Below, piece by piece: positions 59,006 through 64,000 of a stretch of 64,000 nucleotides of DNA. The translations under genes and the position numbers were made by a program. Position 1 is the first letter of the stretch. Every line of letters begins with the position of its first letter. The notes below the pieces were generated by a model, which was not told the DNA's origin, did not search any database, and was given only the letters and a program-made list of their open reading frames with translations. Source of the stretch: Sebastes aleutianus (taxonomy: Eukaryota; Chordata; Actinopteri; Perciformes; Sebastidae); the NCBI GenBank assembly GCA_916700875.1, contig CAKAKS010000004.1, positions 15,176,444 to 15,240,443 of the forward strand, given 5' to 3'.

Positions 59006-61049
59006 CTCCTCTTAGTTGTTGTAGTCTTAGTCGAGTAAGATTTCTTTAGTCTATTAGTCATTTTTTATGCTTTTTCATGCTGAATGACTTATTTATAAGC
59101 AACTTATGAGCACATCTCTGGTAAACACATGCTTTAAAGTGGTGCTTCTTTGTGATTCTGCCCTAGAACATGTACTCTTGTTTGAGTGATATATATACTT
59201 ATGACCCGTGTTTCCGTCTTCGGTAGAAACAAATGGACTTGAGGCTGAGCGCCACAGGAATGGGTAGGGAAGTTGAAAGTATTGCGAGACGAACTAACAC
59301 ATTGTTGGCTTTGGTCTTTTTTTATGGGATTTGTTAACAATAAGAAATATAGACTAATGCCAGGCTTATCCTTTTAATTACAAAATAATTAGCACTCAAA
59401 CAGAGAATATCCCCTAGAACCAGCTTTGCTACAGGCTCGTTACATGCATGAAACATGTTAAAATGAAGGCCAACATGATAATGGGTGATTATAGTAATTA
59501 ATAGACTGAACTAATTACTTTAGCCAGTAGAGATTCATTCAGTGCTGAAGAGTAAGGGGTGTTTGAGCAGAGCGCGTCCAACTGAAACTAAACCATTTCT
59601 AATTAACCATCCTGCTCTGCTAGCTTACAATAGTCGTAACATCGTCTGACAACTGGTGTTATTTCTTTCTGTTTGTTAGAAATCTCCTCAGGGATGTTTG
59701 ATACATCCTCTGAGACACTTTTTTTTCAAATCCCGAGAACAGTTCACTTGGAAAATGTATTGTGATGTCCCGACTTGTCAACACAGTCTTGTCCGCAGAG
59801 CATGATTTAACTGATTGCTGCCCCCCTTTTCATTATGACCCTTTGATTGTCATTCGAAGACGGTGTAAGGGACACGCATGTCATGTTAATAAAGACACTA
59901 AACCGCATGCATCCCTCCACCATAGTACGAAGTCCGGACCTGTCCGGGAATATAGATCTCTAATTGCTTTTGCGTGGTGGTGCAGCAGAATTGTGCTTCC
60001 CAGATGTCACCTCTGCCAAACCCGAGTGCGCGTCACTGTCAGTGGGCCTGAGAAATCTCCCTAACAAGCTCGCGATTACATAAATCTATAGCCGCTCTGG
60101 ATATTGCACCAAAGAGACTGAACAACTTTTCAAGGAGACTTCATGTTTGATGTTCCAGGGCTTGATTGCATTTTGAAAAAAAAGAGAAACCCACTATATT
60201 GGGAATGTGTCCAAACAGTCTAGGTTTGCTAATTTTGTCATAGTCAATTTCATAGCGCGGCCGTGAGAACGGGCGGCGATGGAATGAAGTTCCTGAGTGC
60301 TTTGCAGAGGGGCGTGAGTGGGTTTGACAGGCCAAGTGAAATATGCTCAGCTGTACCTTTTTCCATTACAAGAGCACGGACCAAAAATGCAAATGTGGGG
60401 TCCTCTCTCGGGAGGTCGTTAGAAAAGTGACATATCAAACAACTGGCTTCAAGTGGCAGACAAAATCTTACATTATTGCTACATCGGTGTTTTCATATCT
60501 TAATTCGTGATATTATTACCATGGCTTTTCACACTCACAATTTCAATAAAGAGCTGTTTTGTTTTGAGCGGCTCTCCAAAGCCGTTGTTTAGATGGCCTC
60601 AGCGCTCACTTCCATGTTTAATATGGCATAAATCCTTGATCATCAGAATAGCATTCACATCCTAAAGAGAGTGACTGATCGACTGGATCTGTCTCACGGC
60701 CTTCTCTGAAGAGGTGATGAATTGGCTTAATGGGGAGTAGACCAGAGAGCCACGCTGAGGGGGGGTGAGAGGGGACATTAAATGACACGGTTTTATAGCC
60801 TATCAGCATTGTCATAGCGCCGCTGTAATTTCAGCCTCCTTTTTTTTCTGCACCATAACGTTTGTTGGATGTTAAGCCCTAAGCTCGGTTAAACACACAA
60901 CGCTCTCATACCTGGTGCCTCATGATGCCATGTGTCATCGCCTGTAAATATAGTTGACATGCTGATTGAAGCTCTAACCACGAGAACCGACACTCAAAAG
61001 TTAGACCTTATTAGTACTTTTGCACATGTTTATTGTAATGATTTTAGTG
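59006..61049. other. Non-coding stretch, largely unique
   Basis: No gene is established. 59780-60110 is non-repetitive with retained CpGs (GTCCGGACC palindrome-like at 59933, GAGTGCGCGTCACTG) and AT motifs (GGATATTGCACC, TCTCTAATTGC), and is a further candidate conserved block. The ORF at 59762-60064 (100 residues) crosses it with no domain. 60240-60430 is similar in character. Confidence 0.45.
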
Positions 61050-61145
61050 ATGTCAAGTCTGTCTGTCCTTCTGTCAGTCGGTTGGTCTGTCCACCACTTT
61101 GGTCCAGACTGAAAGATCTCTGTAACTATTTGATGGATTGCCATG

Positions 61146-62156
61146 GTAAATGGTAAATGGACTTGCATTTATATAGCACCTTTCTAGTTTTCCGATCACT
61201 CAAAGTGCTTTACATTACATGTAAACATTCACCCATTCGCACACACATTCATACACTTATGGCAGAGGCTGCCATGCAAGGTGCCAACTAGGAGTGGGAA
61301 TCACCAGAGGCCCCACGATACGATATTATCATGATACTTAAGTCGCAATACAATTGATTTTAAACATTTTGCGATAAGATATATTGCGATGTATGTAACA
61401 AATGCCTTCGTTTTCCACAACGTTGTATGTATGCAGGTCTTTGCACATGAAGTAAGTGATGAATTGTGTTATTTTCTTAGCTCGCTCAGATTTGGAAGGC
61501 AGCTTTGTCAAGCTAAGTGTGTTCCGTGTTGGCTGATTTTTCGGTGGAGCTGATTTAACGTTTGCTTGACCGTCAACAGTTAACGCTATCTCTGGATGGT
61601 CACTTATTCCCATTGTGTTTTGTTTTCATATGCTACTCCTCGCAAATCGCAAGTGTGTCATATCCTTACGTTTAATTTAAACGCGGACGGCACAATTCTG
61701 ATCTCTCTCTCTCTCCGATGTCTCCAACTTTGTTTTGACTAACTTCCTGCCTATCCCACTGACTTTACCCATGACCGCACCAGAAATAAAACTCAGCACC
61801 ATCTAGTGGACTGAAAAATAGTCCAAAAAGTTACATTTGTATTTGCAATATTAATAATCTATATAAAAAAAGATAAATACTTGATGTCTGTGTATCGATA
61901 CAATATTGTCACGCAAAATATCACGATACTATGCTGTATTGATTTTTCCCCCCCCACACCCCTAGAGCTAACCTGCCCATCAGGATCTAATCTAAATGCT
62001 CATTCTTACACACCGATGGCTCAGAATCAGGAGCAATTTGGGGTTCAGTATCTTGCCCAAGGACACTTCCATATGCGGTCTGGAGGAGCCATGGATCGAA
62101 CCGCCAATCTTCCGATTAGTGGACGACCCGCTCTACCTCCTGTGTTGCAGCCGCCC
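61146..62156 (-). mobile_element. tRNA-derived SINE, interrupted
   Basis: On the minus strand the head begins at 62156 with GGGCGGCTGCAACACAGGAG, a tRNA-like A-box region, and carries a B box, GGTTCGATCC, at 62093-62102. The tail at 61146-61200 reads on minus ACTAGAAAGGTGCTATATAA, then TCCATTTACCATTTAC, a short tandem end. Middle phrases CCTTGGGCAAGATACTGAAC and TTCATACACTTATGG (plus) belong to the same family. 61289-61974 is a later insertion within it. A SINE of this type depends on a partner LINE, and none is intact here. Confidence 0.85.
61281..61982 (+). mobile_element. hAT-like element of the TAGGGGTGGGAATC family, copy 2, nested
   Basis: The element is 61289-61974 (686 bp) with termini TAGGAGTGGGAATC and CCACACCCCTA. 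Flanking GTGCCAAC (61281-61288) and GAGCTAAC (61975-61982) match at 6 of 8 positions, and removal of the element plus one copy restores the SINE wording GTGCCAAC-CTGCCC. The left arm ATCACCAGAGGCCCCACGAT is the inverse of the right arm of 50728-51289. The interior is unrelated to the module in that copy: it has CTCGCTCAGATTTGGAAGG, GACTTTACCCATGACCGC and a CT run. The minus ORF at 61338-61613 has no domain. Confidence 0.8.
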
Positions 62157-62318
62157 ATGAAATTATGTACAGACATTTGTATTCCCCAGAGGATGGATAA
62201 TAACTTTGATGAGCCCTTAACTTTTCATCAGTAGATGCTGATGTTAGCATTTAGCTCAAAGAACCACTGTTCAGCCTCACAGAGCTGCTAGCACGCCCGT
62301 AGACTCTTGGTCTTGTTA

Positions 62319-62768
62319 GCACGAGGAAAGAAAGCCAACTAGGTAATATATTCTAGGGATGTGTCCGCAGTGTGAAGATACAGATAATAAGATCATGTTT
62401 GTTTGAACCCACTCCAACATGCGCACCAGAAGCCGTAAACAGTGAGAGCCATTAGGGTGATATTCTCTCTGAGTATTTACCAGCCTGTTTTCAACACAAC
62501 TCATTATTTGTGATAAATTAGCGGGCTGATTATAGTGATATGCTCTAATTTGTAAATGAGTGGGGTGCACCTGTCAGTGAGACTCATTTACTAATAACGA
62601 CCATCCACTGAATAAGTAATGACCTTTCTAATGTCAGTTGACTTCTTAACCGTCTGGTTTGTATTATTCTGCCGTTTCCTTTTGCTGCAGATTGATTCCT
62701 CCATTCAAACCTTGTTTATTGTCGTTCCTCCTTTTTTTTGTTTAGTTGGTTGTCTAACAGGTGAATGC
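62319..62768. other. Non-coding stretch
   Basis: No gene is seen. A strong acceptor-like pyrimidine tract ends in TTTTGCTGCAG at about 62690, but no good donor follows. Confidence 0.5.
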
Positions 62769-63043
62769 AGCTGAAACTATCACTGTAGTCAACTAATTTA
62801 TTAGTTCATTGACAGAAAATGAATTAGCAACTAGTATGATAATGAATTGATACAAATTTTTCAAGCTTTGCTTTTTCATATATGAGAATAAACTCAATAT
62901 CTTTTGAGTTTTGGGATGTTGGTCGGATAAAACAAGCAATTTGAGTAATTCACTTTCGGTTCTGGGAACTTATGATTCTTATTTTTTGTTATTTTCTGAC
63001 ACAATGATTAATCAATAATGAAACTAATCATAAGTTGCAGCCC
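62769..63043 (-). mobile_element. MITE of the GGGCTGCAAC family, copy 5
   Basis: Ends CTAATCATAAGTTGCAGCCC at 63043, the inverse of the family left terminus, and begins AGCTGAAACTATCACTG. The interior has TTAGTTCATTGACAGAAAAT and AATGATTAATCAATAATG phrases. It is the most diverged copy at its left end. Confidence 0.75.
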
Positions 63044-63717
63044 AGCTCAAATATTCAGTATCCAGAACCGTTTGATAGGAGCATACATACTGTACGCTGA
63101 CACATACTTGAGCACAATTTTACACTCTTTTATTTGGAACATGGAAAGTGTGGAAATAGTAAATCCTGAGGGAGCAGCAAGAGAAGGAGCAGCTAGGTAG
63201 GATAACTGGTTCCCCATTAAATGATACTGCCCTGTAACTTTACAAAGGCCTTATCGTAATACAAGACAAGGGGGTATGTGACCTTCAGCCATTAAACCAT
63301 CTTGTTAATTGTCTTATAATAAAATGTTTTTATTGTGCAGAAACCCTTTAGTATAATTGAATTTCTCTCTGCTTTTCACTCATCTTTATTTTTATTTCTA
63401 TCTTTTCGCTGAGGCTGTGAAGCCTCGCCATTACTGGTTATAATGATGGTATGGGATTGATTTTCCAGGATTGCCACTCTAACTAAGCTCTGTCCGTTCA
63501 TCCACCTCTCCATTCTTCTCCCTGCAAACTTAACATTTAAACCACTCTCATTACAGCACAGATTACAGAGGCCTATTGGTCCTCATTAGCGCCCACTGAT
63601 CCTTGGCTGGGCCCGTGTCCTAACATCTTTTAATTAGCATTCTGGAAATCTAATCAATGTAATAACTCAGAATAATCTCCCCTTTTGCACTTATTTTCTC
63701 CCACTCTTTTATTTCAG
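63044..63717. other. Non-coding stretch leading to a splice acceptor
   Basis: No ORF of note. The right part (63400-63660) is non-repetitive, with motifs such as TTTTAATTAGCATTCTGG, and could be intronic conserved sequence. It ends in the pyrimidine tract and AG described for the next feature. Confidence 0.45.
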
Positions 63718-63782
63718 GATGTTCTTGGCTGGAAGTCTCAAAGGCTGATAGAAGAACTTGGCCCTTTTTCTGAGCCTGCCAG
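63718..63782 (+). CDS. Candidate internal coding exon, unrecognised gene
   Basis: A pyrimidine-rich acceptor (TTTTCTCCCACTCTTTTATT then TCAG, ending 63717) precedes the segment, and CTGCCAG|GTATGT follows at 63783. The 65-bp interval is open in only one frame, reading in order DVLGWKSQRLIEEL then GPFSEPA plus two bases; the other two forward frames contain stops. That one-frame openness with good signals on both sides is the best coding evidence in the window. The peptide is mostly hydrophilic and helical in character. I do not recognise the family. If real, the gene runs left to right and most of this window could be an intron. Confidence 0.33.
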
Positions 63783-64000
63783 GTATGTGACATGAGGGGT
63801 GAGGAGACATTGAAGTCATTGTAGTTGAAGGGCAAACTGGAGTGGATTTGACTTCACTCTGTGAACTTTGATCAAACAGATTATATCTAAAAACACAAAT
63901 TACACATCTGAGATTGTGTTTTTAAAGCATGTGTGCAGTTAAAAGTGCTGTAGAAGAACATGAAAAGCTTTACATACCTGTTAGTGACAGATGTAGTCGA
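63783..64000. other. Non-coding end of window
   Basis: Follows the candidate donor site. No repeat or ORF of note in the visible part. Confidence 0.5.

Larger units (their letters stand above)
61050..62318 (+). mobile_element. Old dispersed repeat split by nested insertions
   Basis: Left part 61050-61145 includes CACTTTGGTCCAGACTGAAA and TTTGATGGATTGCCATG. The right part resumes at 62157 with ATGAAATTATGTACAGACAT, CCCCAGAGGATGGATAATAA and GATGTTAGCATTTAGCTCAA to about 62318. I recall these as one continuous dispersed sequence in many fish genomes, so 61146-62156 is an insertion into it. CCATG before the insert and CCCATG after it suggest a short target duplication. No ORF. Confidence 0.75.

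Noticed and set aside
62093..62156. tRNA gene on the minus strand (GGTTCGATCC B box)
   Set aside because: The tRNA-like sequence is the head of a SINE, with the SINE body and tail following; a cloverleaf with paired acceptor arms is not evident.

Overview
The window looks like non-coding DNA from a teleost fish, probably a percomorph. This is inferred from the repeats. It carries many copies of short non-autonomous elements that I recognise as common in percomorph genomes: hAT-like elements with 8-bp target duplications, a piggyBac-like element ending at TTAA, a tRNA-derived SINE, tails of non-LTR retrotransposons, and several AT-rich foldback families. Microsatellites are frequent. There is no operon structure, no bacterial-style gene density, no rRNA, no CRISPR array and no intact transposase or reverse transcriptase. 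Nearly every ORF is short, overlaps others on both strands and sits in repeats or low-complexity DNA. I read the window as intergenic DNA or one or more large introns.

Layout: 1-4110, a dispersed-repeat remnant then mostly unique sequence. 4111-5182, a truncated element carrying a 41/42-bp minisatellite with a higher-order pattern. 5330-7205, a non-LTR tail, a foldback MITE and a 27-bp minisatellite. 9618-10694, a piggyBac-like element with a probable nested insertion. 12340-13306, CT/TA microsatellites and a hAT MITE with its target duplication. 16739-19709, ATT and AT microsatellites, a possible first exon, and a 482-bp tandem duplication that includes a mobile element. 26491-29188, a cluster of four repeat families. 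32250-32860, 44548-45233, 46531-47291, 50728-51289 and 52924-53604, further elements, three of which share one internal module under different termini. 56479-57387, a MITE and a non-LTR tail. 61050-62318, a three-level nest (hAT-like in SINE in older repeat). 62769-63043, a last MITE copy.

Between the repeats lie blocks with no repeat character, more CpG and homeodomain-type cores (TAATTA and similar). These are candidate conserved non-coding elements, such as enhancers of a developmental gene, but only an alignment could show conservation. The best coding candidate is a 65-bp segment at 63718-63782 with a strong splice acceptor, a good donor and one open frame. I do not recognise its peptide. 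A 51-bp splice-bounded segment at 23673-23723 is weaker.

I found no new gene system. The most informative structures are the higher-order minisatellite, the module shared among repeat families, the nested insertions and the candidate exons. Repeat family assignments come from recognition and termini, not from a database search.
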